From Anaerococcus hydrogenalis DSM 7454 (GTDB lineage Bacteria; Bacillota; Clostridia; Tissierellales; Peptoniphilaceae), in contig NZ_ABXA01000024.1 of assembly GCF_000173355.1 (NCBI RefSeq), forward strand, positions 1 through 42,864: a DNA stretch of 42,864 nt. Reading direction: 5' to 3'. A program made the position numbers and the translations under genes. Below are positions 1-8,435 of this stretch, piece after piece (positions within the stretch are counted from its first letter, which is position 1; every line of letters starts with the position of its first letter). The notes under the pieces are model-generated. The model was given only the letters and a program-made list of their open reading frames with translations, did no database searches and was not told the origin of the DNA.

Positions 1-216
1 ATGATGGTTAAATATCTCAGCTATTTTATTTTCCATATGCTTGTTGCTAATACTAACAACATCAACTTTTTCATTTCAAAATAGTATGTTGACCTTGGCA
101 AATCAATAGCTATTAAAAGATATTTTAGTTTGTAGCCTTTTTCTTTGAGTTCTTTGACGATTGCTGCTTTTTCGCCTTGAGTCGCGCAGCGTAATTCTTT
201 TCTCTCAAGGCGATTT
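1..216 (-). pseudogene. IS3-family transposase OrfB, 5' part, frameshifted and cut by window edge
   Basis: Reading the minus strand in the -1 frame relative to orfA from the A6G slip site gives a typical OrfB N-terminus (EKAAIVKELKEKGYKLKYLL, then AIDLPRSTYYFEMKK). At 67-71 the run has five T on the plus strand; one more base would be needed to continue into VDVVSISNKHMENKIAEIF. As sequenced the frame ends at a stop at 21-23. The catalytic DDE domain would lie beyond the window start. Either the copy is inactive or a base is missing from the homopolymer. Confidence 0.7.
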
Positions 217-691
217 CTTTTTTATTATTTCGTTTTCTGCCTTTTATATATTCATTTTCCGCTCTAAGTCTTATTAATTCTTCTCGTTCAGATTCATCAA
301 GTTTTTTTGGTTTATGGATATTTGTTTTTTTCATAGTTATATTCTTAGGTTTACGACCTTTCTTTTTGTTTACAAGACCATTATATCCATAAATTTTATA
401 CTTGTTAACCCATGAATAAAGTTGTCCAGGATTAATACCGACTTCAATCGCTACAGACCCTATTGTATTTCCAGATAATACTTTGCTTACCACTTCTAGC
501 TTATCATCAGTTGTCCACTTGATATTATTTCCATGTTTTAAAATTTCTGGACCATGAAGTTGTTCTAATTTAAACCATTTTCTGATTGTATCATGAAATA
601 TTTTTTCTTTAATTCCTTCAGGTATATCTGCCCATTTTCCTTCTCTGTACAACTGTACACATTCTTTTTTAAATTCATAACTATATTTCAT
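125..691 (-). CDS. IS3-family transposase OrfA (helix-turn-helix)
   Basis: About 188 aa. OrfA of IS3 elements binds the terminal repeats and supplies the N-terminal part of the OrfAB transposase. Two helix-turn-helix segments are visible: an N-terminal one starting MKYSYEFKKECVQLY, and a second around residues 60-95 (IGSVAIEVGINPGQLYSWV). A basic linker (KKKGRKPK) and the family motif RLRAENEYIK follow near residue 145. I start it at 691, not further upstream, because TAAGGAGGGT sits 5-12 bases before this ATG. Near the 3' end an A6G run (217-223) is in phase for a -1 slip into orfB, the usual way IS3 elements make the fusion transposase. The last ~40 residues are lysine-rich and correspond to the part bypassed by frameshifting. 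Confidence 0.85.
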   Translation of the reverse strand: MKYSYEFKKECVQLYREGKWADIPEGIKEKIFHDTIRKWFKLEQLHGPEILKHGNNIKWTTDDKLEVVSKVLSGNTIGSVAIEVGINPGQLYSWVNKYKIYGYNGLVNKKKGRKPKNITMKKTNIHKPKKLDESEREELIRLRAENEYIKGRKRNNKKEIALREKNYAARLKAKKQQSSKNSKKKATN

Positions 692-757
692 AAAAATACC
701 CTCCTTACCGGTTTGTCCAGTAAAGAGGGTACATATCAAATATTTGCACCTATTTTT

Positions 758-1093
758 TTATAAACTTTTCCCTTTTAAAATTACATTAAATAAAAACTCA
801 CTTAAATTATTTTCATATGCCTCATAAAACATTTCTTTTCCTTCTCTATTTGATTTAATAAGTCCTGCCATTTTTAAAATTTTTAGATGATGGCTTACAG
901 CTGGAGATGACATATCCATAATAGCTGCAATATTAATGACACACTCTTTTCTGTGACACAAAAGCCAAAAAATTTGAAGTCTTTTTGGATCTCCTAAGTG
1001 CTTAAAAGCCTTAGAAATATCTATAGCCTTATTTTCTTCTATTAAAAAATCAATTTTGTTATCGTCTTGGTAATGTTTATGTGGTAGTTTCAT
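758..1093 (-). CDS. ArsR/SmtB-family metal-responsive repressor
   Basis: 111 aa, the usual size for SmtB/CadC/CzrA repressors, which leave DNA when Zn(II), Cd(II) or Pb(II) binds. The winged-helix domain runs from about residue 30 to 95, with LGDPKRLQIFWLL in the first helices and the recognition helix SSPAVSHHLKILKMAGLI followed by the wing SNREGKEMFYEA. A cysteine lies in the helix that carries the metal-binding ELCVCDL motif in CadC/ArsR (here RKECVINIA), and the N-terminus is His-rich (LPHKHYQ). It is transcribed divergently from the HMA protein and P-type ATPase, and two matching operators lie between them, so it almost certainly represses both units. SD GGAGAG is just upstream of the start at 1093. 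Confidence 0.9.
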   Translation of the reverse strand: MKLPHKHYQDDNKIDFLIEENKAIDISKAFKHLGDPKRLQIFWLLCHRKECVINIAAIMDMSSPAVSHHLKILKMAGLIKSNREGKEMFYEAYENNLSEFLFNVILKGKSL

Positions 1094-1134
1094 TTTTCTC
1101 TCCTTTTTTATACTTTACCACAAAAATTTTATTT

Positions 1135-1156
1135 CAATTAAATATATGCTTAATTG
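1135..1156. promoter_or_regulatory. ArsR-type operator O1
   Basis: Inverted repeat with 7-base arms CAATTAA and TTAATTG around an ATATATGC centre. It abuts the -35 box (1157-1162) of the metal-efflux promoter and overlaps a TTGAAA (1132-1137, minus strand) that may be the -35 of the repressor gene. The ATATATG core is typical of SmtB/CadC-family sites. A near copy lies at 1197-1218. Confidence 0.75.
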
Positions 1157-1185
1157 TTGACTTTTTATTTAAATTATTGTATTAT
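1157..1185 (+). promoter_or_regulatory. Sigma-A promoter of the metal-efflux unit
   Basis: TTGACT at 1157-1162 and TATTAT at 1180-1185 with a 17-base spacer. It reads into the HMA gene at 1239 and is bracketed by the two ArsR-type operators. Confidence 0.75.
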
Positions 1186-1196
1186 GATTTTAGAAA

Positions 1197-1218
1197 CAAT
1201 TAAATATATGTTTAATCG
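1197..1218. promoter_or_regulatory. ArsR-type operator O2
   Basis: Nearly identical to O1 (two differences in 22 bases): left arm CAATTAA, centre ATATATG, right arm TTTAATCG. It covers the predicted transcription start region downstream of the -10 box, so a bound repressor would block RNA polymerase. Confidence 0.75.
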
Positions 1219-1238
1219 AAATTTAAAAGGAGAAAATT

Positions 1239-1457
1239 ATGAGAAAAACTTACAAAATTGAAGTAGACTGCCCATCATGTGCTAACAAAATGGAAATAGA
1301 AGCACAAAATACCCAAGGAGTTAAAGATTGTAAAATTAATTTTATGATGTTAAAAATGAAGGTAAATTTTGAAGATGGCGTTGATGAGAAAGAAGTAATG
1401 GAAAATGTCTTGAAAAATTGCAGAAAAATTGAAAAAGATTGTGAGATATATTTTTAG
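1239..1457 (+). CDS. Free-standing heavy-metal-associated (HMA) domain protein
   Basis: 72 aa, a single ferredoxin-like HMA domain. The metal-binding motif is DCPSC at about residues 10-14; the aspartate before the first cysteine is typical of Zn/Cd/Pb-type domains rather than copper chaperones. In CadA and ZntA this domain is fused to the N-terminus of the pump; here it is a separate gene 8 bases upstream of the ATPase, which itself lacks an N-terminal HMA. It probably delivers metal to, or senses it for, that pump. Strong SD AAAGGAGA before the start at 1239. Confidence 0.85.
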   Translation: MRKTYKIEVDCPSCANKMEIEAQNTQGVKDCKINFMMLKMKVNFEDGVDEKEVMENVLKNCRKIEKDCEIYF

Positions 1458-1465
1458 GTAAGGTT

Positions 1466-3349
1466 ATGAATAAGAAGCAAAAAAAATCATTAACCAAGAT
1501 TTTTCTTTCTGCCCTAATTTTAATTATTTTACATTTTATTAATTTTAATAAGTATATTGACTTCATCTTGTATATGATTTCTTACCTATTAGTAGGATAT
1601 GAAGTTTTACTTAATGCTTTTAATGGAATTAAAAATAAACAAGCTTTTGACGAATCACTTCTAATGTCAATTGCAACTATTGGGGCAATAATTCTTGGTA
1701 TTTATAGTAAAAGTGGAGACTATGTTGAAGCAGTTGCTGTTATGCTTTTTTATCAAATTGGAGAATTTTTCCAATCTTATGCTGTAGGAAAGAGCAGAAA
1801 ATCTATAGCAGATTTAATGGATATAGCTCCTGATTATGCAAATTTGGAAGATGAAAATGGAAAAATTATTGAAGTAGATCCTGATGAAGTAGAAATTGGA
1901 TCTATAATTGTTATAAAACCTGGTGAAAAAGTTCCTTTGGATGGAGAAGTTATTGATGGAAGATCTTCTATTGATACTAAAGCCTTAACTGGGGAATCTA
2001 TTCCTAAAGATGTAGAAAAGGGATCAATGATTTATTCAGGATCTATTAACCTAAATGGTTTGATAAGGGTTAAAACTACAAAGGAATTTGGCGAGTCAAC
2101 CGTAACAAAGGTTTTGGAATTGATAGAAGATGCATCTGAAAGAAAATCCAAATCAGAAAATTTTATAACAAAATTTGCAAGAATTTATACACCAATTGTT
2201 GTATACCTTGCCTTAGCTCTTGCAATTTTACCCCCTCTTATTTCTATTTTAATGGGAAATAGTGGAAATTTTTCAACCTGGATTTATAGGGCCTTAATAT
2301 TTTTAATAATATCTTGTCCATGTGCCTTAGTAATTTCTGTTCCTCTTTCTTTCTTTGCTGGAATTGGTTCGGCTAGTAGAAATGGTGTTTTAATTAAGGG
2401 ATCAAATTTTATGGAGGTCTTATCAAATGTAGACCAAGTTATTTTTGATAAAACTGGAACATTAACAAAAGGAACTTTCGAAGTTACAGCTATCCATCCA
2501 GAAACCTTGTCAGAAAATGAGCTTTTGCATATAGCAAGCCATGTAGAAAGATATTCGACTCATCCTATAGCTGAATCCTTAAGAAGAGCTTATAAAGACG
2601 AAAATGATTCATGTATGGTTGATGATATAAAAGAAGTTGCCGGATGTGGAATTAGCGCAAAAGTTAATGGCGATTTAGTTTATGTTGGAAATTCAAAAAT
2701 GATGGATAAGTTTGATATAGAATGGAAAAAATGCGAAAAAAAGTGGAACCATTATCCATGTTGCAATAAATAATACTTACCAAGGTCATATAGTAATTTC
2801 TGATACTATAAAAGAAAATTCTAAAAAAGCTATTAAAAGTTTAAAAGATAATCATATTAGTAAGACTATAATGCTTACAGGTGATAGTAATGATGTTGGT
2901 CAAAATGTTTCAAATATTTTAGGTCTTGACGATTATTATAGTGAACTTTTACCTCAAGATAAGGTAGAAAAATTAGAAGAAATTTTAAATAATAATTCTA
3001 ACAAAAATAAAAAATTTCCTTTGTAGGAGATGGAATAAATGATGCTCCATCTCTTACAAGAGCTGATGTTGGAATTGCTATGGGAGCTATGGGATCTGAT
3101 GCAGCAATTGAAGCTGCTGATGTTATATTAATGGATGATGACCCATTAAAGATTTCTACAGCTATAAAAATTTCCAAAAAATGTTTGAAAATTGTAAAAG
3201 AAAATATTTATTTTTCTATTGGTGTGAAAATTATAGTCCTAGTTCTTGGTGCTCTAGGTTTTGCATCAATGTGGGCTGCAATTTTTGCAGATGTTGGTGT
3301 AACCTTTATTGCAGTTTTAAATGCTATGAGATGTATGTATATAAAATAA
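1466..3349 (+). pseudogene. Zinc/cadmium-translocating P-type ATPase (CadA/ZntA-like), two frameshifts
   Basis: A P1B-type ATPase that would pump Zn(II)/Cd(II)/Pb(II) out of the cell. Visible in order: N-terminal membrane helices; actuator motif TGES (about residue 175); membrane motif SCPCAL (about 284); phosphorylation site DKTGTLTKG (about 328); HP motif (about 366); then GDGINDAP and a last helix with ADVGVT, carrying the aspartate expected in Zn-type pumps. The frame breaks at an A7 run (2736-2742, one A too many) and returns at an A6 run (3009-3014, one A too few). Between them the third frame encodes the expected hinge region (GTIIHVAINN ... VISDTIKENSKKAIKSL ... LTGDS). The two changes cancel, so only about 90 residues are affected. 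The gene may be intact in the living cell if these are sequencing errors; as written it is broken. Confidence 0.85.
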
Positions 3350-3360
3350 ATATTTAAATA

Positions 3361-3398
3361 ATGCTGTTGCAATAATTATTTTGCAGCAGCTTTTTTTA
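3361..3398 (+). terminator. Rho-independent terminator of the metal-efflux unit
   Basis: Stem GCTGTTGCAA (3363-3372) with TTGCAGCAGC (3381-3390), one G-U pair, followed by seven T. Confidence 0.85.
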
Positions 3399-3591
3399 TA
3401 AGATTTGACATAAGTTATTTTAAGACTTATACTTTACAAGATTGTATCAAGGAAATAATTTATATAAACAATTATTTGACAGATGAGTCTCCGAGTAAGA
3501 CTTTGGTAAGTTTTCAGATCCAATTTTTGGCATGGCTATGCTCTCATATGCTGTCTTTGATTGTAAAAAGAAAGGATTTTAAAATATTAAT

Positions 3592-4257
3592 ATGATAAAA
3601 GCAATTTTAATAGATATAGATGACACAATTCTAGATTTTAAAAAATCTTCCAAAAAAGCCTTCATTAATACTATAAAAGATTTTAATCTTACATATAAGG
3701 ATGAATATTTTTCTTATTTTGAACAAATAAACTCTGATCTATGGAGAGATCAAAAGTTAGGAAAAATTAGTATAAAAAATCTTTTTAAAAAAAGATCAGC
3801 TATGATGATTGAATATTTAGGATTAGGTGAAGATAATAACTTTTTTACTGAGACTTTTAGTGAAAACCTATCACATCAAGCTATTCTTGTTGATGGCATT
3901 GAAGATTTACTGTCCTATTTAAACAATAAATATAAACTATATGCAGCCAGTAATAGCGTCTATAAAAGGCAAGTTAGTAGGCTAAAAAAAGCAAATTTAT
4001 ATAATTTTTTTGATGGAATATTTGTATCAGATACACTTGGTTATGAAAAACCTGATGAAAAATTTTTTGAAAAAATAATAGATCAAATAGATTTTAATAA
4101 AAATGAAGTAATTATGATAGGTGATAGTTTAAAATCTGATATAGTAGGAGCAAAAAACGCTCAAATAAAATCCATTTGGTTTAGCGAAAAAGATACTGAA
4201 AATAAAATATATAACTATAAGGTTAAAAATTTATCTGAAATTAAAAAAATTTTATAA
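3592..4257 (+). CDS. HAD-superfamily hydrolase, YjjG-like (nucleotidase type)
   Basis: 221 aa, close to YjjG-type pyrimidine 5'-nucleotidases (about 225 aa). The four HAD motifs are present: motif I DIDDTILDF (about residue 8, nucleophile and acid/base aspartates), motif II in AASNSVYKRQ, motif III lysine in GYEKPDEKFF, motif IV GDSLKSDIVGAKNA. A helical cap lies between motifs I and II. Such enzymes remove phosphate from (non-canonical) nucleoside monophosphates; the exact substrate cannot be read from sequence. It stands alone between two terminators. The 190 bases upstream (3400-3591) hold no clear gene, only a stop-bounded stretch ending DPIFGMAMLSYAVFDCKKKG that may be a gene remnant. 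The ribosome site is weak (AAAGGA about 12 bases upstream). Confidence 0.8.
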   Translation: MIKAILIDIDDTILDFKKSSKKAFINTIKDFNLTYKDEYFSYFEQINSDLWRDQKLGKISIKNLFKKRSAMMIEYLGLGEDNNFFTETFSENLSHQAILVDGIEDLLSYLNNKYKLYAASNSVYKRQVSRLKKANLYNFFDGIFVSDTLGYEKPDEKFFEKIIDQIDFNKNEVIMIGDSLKSDIVGAKNAQIKSIWFSEKDTENKIYNYKVKNLSEIKKIL

Positions 4258-4260
4258 GAC

Positions 4261-4290
4261 AAAAAAGTGCTAGAGATCTAGCACTTTTAC
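4261..4290. terminator. Bidirectional terminator between HAD gene and thiC
   Basis: Perfect stem GTGCTAG (4267-4273) / CTAGCAC (4278-4284), preceded by an A run and followed by a T run. It can end both the plus-strand HAD transcript and the minus-strand thiC transcript, which converge here. Confidence 0.85.
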
Positions 4291-4292
4291 TT

Positions 4293-5588
4293 TTATAATT
4301 TAATATCTTTTCCTTCAAGTATTAAGTTCATATTTCTAGCTGAGCACATTGCCCCACACATGGTACATGTATTCTCCTCTTCTGGATTTGAAGATGCTCT
4401 GTATTTTCTACATTTTTCAGGATCAATTGCAAGTTCAAACATTCCTTCCCAATCAAGTTTTTGTCTTCTCTTACTCATTTCAAGATCCCATTTTCTTGCA
4501 TCTTTTAATTTAGCAATATCACCTGCATGAGCTGCAATTTTTGCTGCAATAATTCCTTCTTTAACATCATCCACATCTGGAAGCTTTAAATGTTCTGCTG
4601 GAGTTACATAACAGAGGAAATCTGCTCCGTGGCTTGCTGCAATTGCCCCTCCTATTGCACTTGTAATATGGTCATATCCTGGAGCAATATCACAAACCAA
4701 AGGTCCCAAAACATAAAATGGTGCATTGTGGCACAATTTCTTTTCAAGTTTCATGTTCATCTCAATATCATTTATTGGAACATGTCCTGGTCCTTCTATT
4801 ATTACTTGAACATCTTTCTCCCATGCTCTTTTTGTTAACTCTCCAAGAGTAATTAATTCTGCAATTTGAGCAGGGTCTGTTGCATCGTGAATTCCGCCTG
4901 GTCTTAAAGAATCTCCAAGTGATAAGGTAACATCATATTCTCTTAAAATATCTAAAAGTTCATCATAATATTCATAAAATGGATTTTCCTTATCATTCAT
5001 TTTCATCCAACCAAATAAGAGCGATCCACCACGAGATACAATTTCATTTACCCTTCTATTTCTCATGAAAATTTCAGCATTTGCCCTGTTAATTCCACAG
5101 TGAATTGTAACAAAGTCAACTCCATTTTCAGCATGATTTCTAACAACATCTAAAAATTCTTGAGCTTTTATAAAGCTTAATCCCTTATCCAAAAATCCAA
5201 CAGCATCATACATAGGAACGGTTCCAATCATGGCTGTAGATTTTTCAATTAATCTTTTTCTAAATTCTTGAGTCTTACCATAATTTGATAAATCCATAAT
5301 TGATTCAGCGCCCATTTTTAGTGCCATATCAACTTTTTGCATTTCAAGATCAAGATCATTTAAGTCTTTTGAAATTCCCAAATTTACATTAATTTTTGTC
5401 TTTAATCCAGTTCCGATTCCTTCTGGAGAAATAGAGTTGTGATTTTTATTTCTAGGAATTACTATCTCGCCCTTTGCAATTTTTTCTAAAAGAAATTCTT
5501 CACTAACATTTTCTTTTTTGGCAACAATTTTCATCTCTTCAGTTACAAAACCATGTTTTGCAGCTTCCATTTGTGTCTTATATTTCAT
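4293..5588 (-). CDS. thiC: Phosphomethylpyrimidine synthase ThiC
   Basis: 431 aa, the usual length for the clostridial form. ThiC is a radical-SAM enzyme that converts 5-aminoimidazole ribotide to hydroxymethylpyrimidine phosphate, the pyrimidine half of thiamine. Conserved blocks seen: MEAAKHG near the N-terminus, GTVPMYDA (about residue 122), [26 protein letters not shown], and the C-terminal [4Fe-4S] cysteine cluster CTMCGAMC (about residue 409, CX2CX3C spacing). No other thiamine gene lies in the window, so this is an isolated thiC. It is preceded by a TPP riboswitch whose hairpin covers the SD (5601-5606). Confidence 0.97.
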   Translation of the reverse strand: MKYKTQMEAAKHGFVTEEMKIVAKKENVSEEFLLEKIAKGEIVIPRNKNHNSISPEGIGTGLKTKINVNLGISKDLNDLDLEMQKVDMALKMGAESIMDLSNYGKTQEFRKRLIEKSTAMIGTVPMYDAVGFLDKGLSFIKAQEFLDVVRNHAENGVDFVTIHCGINRANAEIFMRNRRVNEIVSRGGSLLFGWMKMNDKENPFYEYYDELLDILREYDVTLSLGDSLRPGGIHDATDPAQIAELITLGELTKRAWEKDVQVIIEGPGHVPINDIEMNMKLEKKLCHNAPFYVLGPLVCDIAPGYDHITSAIGGAIAASHGADFLCYVTPAEHLKLPDVDDVKEGIIAAKIAAHAGDIAKLKDARKWDLEMSKRRQKLDWEGMFELAIDPEKCRKYRASSNPEEENTCTMCGAMCSARNMNLILEGKDIKL

Positions 5589-5600
5589 AAATTAAAAAAA

Positions 5601-5623
5601 CCTCCTAAAATTACTTATAGGAG
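5601..5623 (-). promoter_or_regulatory. SD-sequestering hairpin of the thiC riboswitch
   Basis: On the minus strand CTCCTA (5618-5623 on plus coordinates) pairs with TAGGAG (5602-5607), which includes the thiC Shine-Dalgarno AGGAGG. There is no T-run terminator between riboswitch and gene, so control is most likely at translation initiation. Confidence 0.7.
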
Positions 5624-5631
5624 AATAAATA

Positions 5632-5710
5632 TGCTTCATCCCTTGCAGGCATTATCCTGTCCGGTTTGATGGTCGAAGTCGAACTTCCTCTCAGCACATA
5701 GCTCCCATAG
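5632..5710 (-). promoter_or_regulatory. TPP riboswitch (THI element) upstream of thiC
   Basis: On the minus strand: CTATGGGAGC, the conserved GTGCTGAGAGG, an internal arm GTTCGACTTCGAC, then ACCGGACAGGATAATGCCTG and CAAGGGATGAAGC. CTGAGA plus GATAATGCC are the diagnostic TPP-binding sequences. Its position directly before thiC fits thiamine pyrophosphate feedback. Confidence 0.95.
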
Positions 5711-5730
5711 ATCATTAATTTACATATATC

Positions 5731-5759
5731 ATTATAGTAGAAAATAAAAATTAAGTAAA
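5731..5759 (-). promoter_or_regulatory. Promoter of the thiC transcript
   Basis: Minus-strand TTTACT (5754-5759) and TATAAT (5731-5736) separated by 17 bases, starting RNA about 15-20 bases before the TPP riboswitch. Confidence 0.65.
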
Positions 5760-5779
5760 ATAAAGCTTAAATTTTTATA

Positions 5780-5812
5780 AAAAAATAGAGCCATAATAAT
5801 ATGACCCTATCT
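5780..5812 (-). terminator. Terminator downstream of ldh
   Basis: Minus-strand stem GGGTCATA / TATGGCTC (5800-5807 and 5788-5795, with two G-U pairs) followed by a run of T. Confidence 0.7.
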
Positions 5813-5827
5813 ATTTATTTAAATAAT

Positions 5828-6784
5828 TTATTCACCCAAAACCTCTTGAGCTAATTTATAATTTTCTTCAAGAGCCTTACATGAACTATCAAACATTTCT
5901 TGTTCTTTTTTTGATATATCCATCTCTAAGATTTTTTCACATCCATTTGTTCCAATAACTGTAGGAACTCCTGTATAAAGACCCTTATTATTATATTCTC
6001 CATCTAGATAAGCAGATGCCATTATAATTCTTTTTTCATCAAGTAATATTGCTCTAGTAAAATCGACCAAGCAATTTGCAATCCCAAAATGGGTTGCGCC
6101 CTTGCCCTTAATAATCTTAAAAGCCTTATCTCTTATTTTCTCAAGAACATCTTCTTTGAATTTTTCTTCATCCCCAACATTTTTTAAAAACTTATCAATA
6201 GAAATTCCTTTTATTCTTGCATTTGACCAAAGGGCAACTGAAGAATTTCCATGCTCTCCCAAAACATAGGCCTCAACATCTTTTGGATTACAAGAAACTT
6301 CTTGAGCTAAGTATTGGATAAATCTTGCAGTATCTAAATTTGTTCCACTTCCTACAATTTTATTATGATCAAGACCAGAAACTTCTTGAACAACTTTAGA
6401 AATTACATCAACAGGATTTGTAGCAAGTAAAATAATGCCATCATATCCATTTTCCATAACTTTTGGAATTGTATCCAAAACCATTCTTGTAGCAATTTTT
6501 ATATCATCGAGCCTATTTGTAAGATTTTTTTGACTATTTCCATAACATAAAACAACTAAATCTGCATCTTTACAATCTTTATAAGATCCTTCTTTAACCA
6601 AAGTAGGGCATTCAGTTTTACAACTTGCATCCATCAAATCATTTACATCAGCTATTGACTTATCTTCATCTATATCAATAATTGAAAGTTTAGTTGCAAG
6701 GCCTGAATTTACCAAGGCATAAGCATAGGATGACCCTACAAATCCACTACCAATTAAAACAACATTTCTACCTAACTTATTCAT
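5828..6784 (-). CDS. ldh: L-lactate dehydrogenase
   Basis: 318 aa. Reduces pyruvate to L-lactate with NADH in the cytoplasm, regenerating NAD+. The NAD-binding Rossmann motif GSGFVGSSYAYAL is at residues 12-24. The substrate loop (SQKNLTNRLDD) has glutamine at the position that separates lactate from malate dehydrogenases, and the mobile-loop arginine. Also seen are LATNPVDV, DTARF, and the catalytic histidine in GEHGNS (about residue 178). SD AGGAGG lies 5 bases before the ATG. It forms a single-gene transcript with its own terminator. Confidence 0.95.
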   Translation of the reverse strand: MNKLGRNVVLIGSGFVGSSYAYALVNSGLATKLSIIDIDEDKSIADVNDLMDASCKTECPTLVKEGSYKDCKDADLVVLCYGNSQKNLTNRLDDIKIATRMVLDTIPKVMENGYDGIILLATNPVDVISKVVQEVSGLDHNKIVGSGTNLDTARFIQYLAQEVSCNPKDVEAYVLGEHGNSSVALWSNARIKGISIDKFLKNVGDEEKFKEDVLEKIRDKAFKIIKGKGATHFGIANCLVDFTRAILLDEKRIIMASAYLDGEYNNKGLYTGVPTVIGTNGCEKILEMDISKKEQEMFDSSCKALEENYKLAQEVLGE

Positions 6785-6848
6785 AAATACCTCCTAAATA
6801 CATAATTATATTATACTTTTATTTTGTAAAATTTTTAAATTTTTTCAA

Positions 6849-6880
6849 ATAAAAAACTGTTGCGAAATTTTGCAACAGTT
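6849..6880 (-). terminator. Terminator of the first AGCS carrier gene
   Basis: Perfect 9-base stem AACTGTTGC (6855-6863) / GCAACAGTT (6872-6880); on the minus strand the second arm runs into a T stretch. It is downstream of the gene ending at 6887. Confidence 0.85.
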
Positions 6881-6886
6881 CTTATC

Positions 6887-8299
6887 TTATATATCAAAAT
6901 TATTATATTCACCTTGGTCTGTGTAAAGAGAATTATTTGTTTTATCCCACACCGGTTTTTTTCCTTTTTGTTTTTGACTTTCATAATCATCAAGTACAAC
7001 TTTTACAGATTTAAATAAAAACAATAGAGTTATTACATTTATAAATACCAATATACCAACAAATACATCTATCAATCCCCAAACTACATCAAGGGACATT
7101 TTTGTTGATACTATAAACATAACAGCTGCAAAAATTCTATAAATCCAAAGAGGAATTTTAAATTTATCTTTAAAAATATGAATAATATTTGCCTCTCCAT
7201 AAAAAAGATCTGCGATTAAAGTTGTAAATCCGAAAAATGCCATGGCTAGTGCGACAACCCACCTTCCAATTAAACCAATTTCATATGAGAAGGCATCTTG
7301 AACAAGATTAATTCCATCAGATCCATTTCCCAAAACTCCAGTCAATAAAATTGCAAAAGCTGTAAGAGTACAAATTATACAAGTTGTAACAAATGTACCA
7401 AACATTCCCAAAAATCCTTGTTCGGCTGGATGATCAACGTCTGCTGATGAGTGCATAATTCCTGCTATACCATTACCAGCATCATTTGAAAATAGTCCTC
7501 TTGCGACACCATTTCTAAAAGCATCCATTACACTATGACCAATTATTCCACCGACTGCTGCTTGTGGGCTAAAAGCTGATTTAAAGATCAAAGCAAAAAC
7601 TGCAGGGATTTTTGTAATATTTGTTATTATAATTATAAAAACAATGAGAACATAAAATGCTGCCATAATTGGAACTAAAAATCCTGTAACTTTAGTAAGT
7701 CTTTTTACTCCACCAATTGTTATAATTCCAGCTAAAATTGTAACTACTACTCCAACAATTATAGGATTAAATTCTATTACCCCTTGAAAACCCTTGGCGA
7801 TAGAATTTGTTTGCATAAAGGCTATACAAAGTCCAACTCCAATTATATATAAAAATGCCGTAATAATTCCTAAAACTTTTTTGCCTAAACCATTTCTAAT
7901 ATAATATGCTGGACCTCCCCTATAGGTTCCGTCTGACAATTTAACCCTGTAAACCTGTCCTAAAACTGTCTCAGCAAAAGTAATTACCATTCCTAAAATT
8001 GAAGTAACCCACATCCAAAAAATTGCACCTGGTCCACCAGCAACAAGAGCTGATGCTACTCCTACTAAAGATCCGGTTCCAACTTGACCACCAACGGCAG
8101 CTGCCAAAGCGCCGAATCCTGAAACATTATCATCACTTTTTAAATTCTTTTTTAAAACATCTTTTATATCTTTCGCATATCTTATTTGAGGAAAACCTAA
8201 TCTTATGGTATAGAAAAGTCCTACCCCCAATAAAACATAACCTATTATATTGCTCCATAAAAAATCAGCAATATTAATTATGTTATCTAATAAAAACAT
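6887..8299 (-). CDS. Alanine/glycine:cation symporter (AGCS family), copy 1
   Basis: 470 aa, about 11 hydrophobic segments. AGCS carriers (AlsT/DagA type) import alanine or glycine with Na+ or H+. Family signatures: GGQVGTGSLVGVASALVAGG (about residue 70) with FWMW after it, GGPAYYI, SNDAGNGIAGIMHSSADVDH (about residue 272), and EQGFLGMFGTFVTTC. The C-terminus is a short charged cytoplasmic tail (YESQKQKGKKPVWDKTNN), a feature shared with copy 2 at 10422. SD AGAGGA precedes the ATG. A promoter with TATAAT lies about 80 bases upstream (minus strand GAGTATAATC). Confidence 0.93.
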   Translation of the reverse strand: MFLLDNIINIADFLWSNIIGYVLLGVGLFYTIRLGFPQIRYAKDIKDVLKKNLKSDDNVSGFGALAAAVGGQVGTGSLVGVASALVAGGPGAIFWMWVTSILGMVITFAETVLGQVYRVKLSDGTYRGGPAYYIRNGLGKKVLGIITAFLYIIGVGLCIAFMQTNSIAKGFQGVIEFNPIIVGVVVTILAGIITIGGVKRLTKVTGFLVPIMAAFYVLIVFIIIITNITKIPAVFALIFKSAFSPQAAVGGIIGHSVMDAFRNGVARGLFSNDAGNGIAGIMHSSADVDHPAEQGFLGMFGTFVTTCIICTLTAFAILLTGVLGNGSDGINLVQDAFSYEIGLIGRWVVALAMAFFGFTTLIADLFYGEANIIHIFKDKFKIPLWIYRIFAAVMFIVSTKMSLDVVWGLIDVFVGILVFINVITLLFLFKSVKVVLDDYESQKQKGKKPVWDKTNNSLYTDQGEYNNFDI

Positions 8300-8435
8300 A
8301 AATCCTCTCTTTCTTACAAATGTGTATTTTTGTGTCTTTACATCACTTTTTAAATGACAATTATAGATTATACTCGTGTTTTTAAAAAAGTAAACTTTTT
8401 TAGTTAATTTTTTATCATTAAAATATAAGAATAAA

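Larger units (their letters stand above)
1..733 (-). mobile_element. IS3-family insertion sequence, partial (right end in window)
   Basis: The two overlapping transposase frames on the minus strand (orfA, then orfB in the -1 frame) are the hallmark of the IS3 family. The outer end lies near 733, where the minus strand begins TGTACCCTCTTTACTGGACA, a TG-starting terminal-repeat-like sequence just upstream of the orfA ribosome site. The other end is outside the window, so the inverted repeat and the target duplication cannot be verified. The element stops only about 25 bases from the stop of the arsR-type gene at 758. Confidence 0.8.

Noticed and set aside
3400-3591. Possible gene or RNA between the ATPase terminator and the HAD gene
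   Set aside because: Only a short stop-bounded stretch (ending AVFDCKKKGF) is seen, with no convincing start, RNA motif or family.
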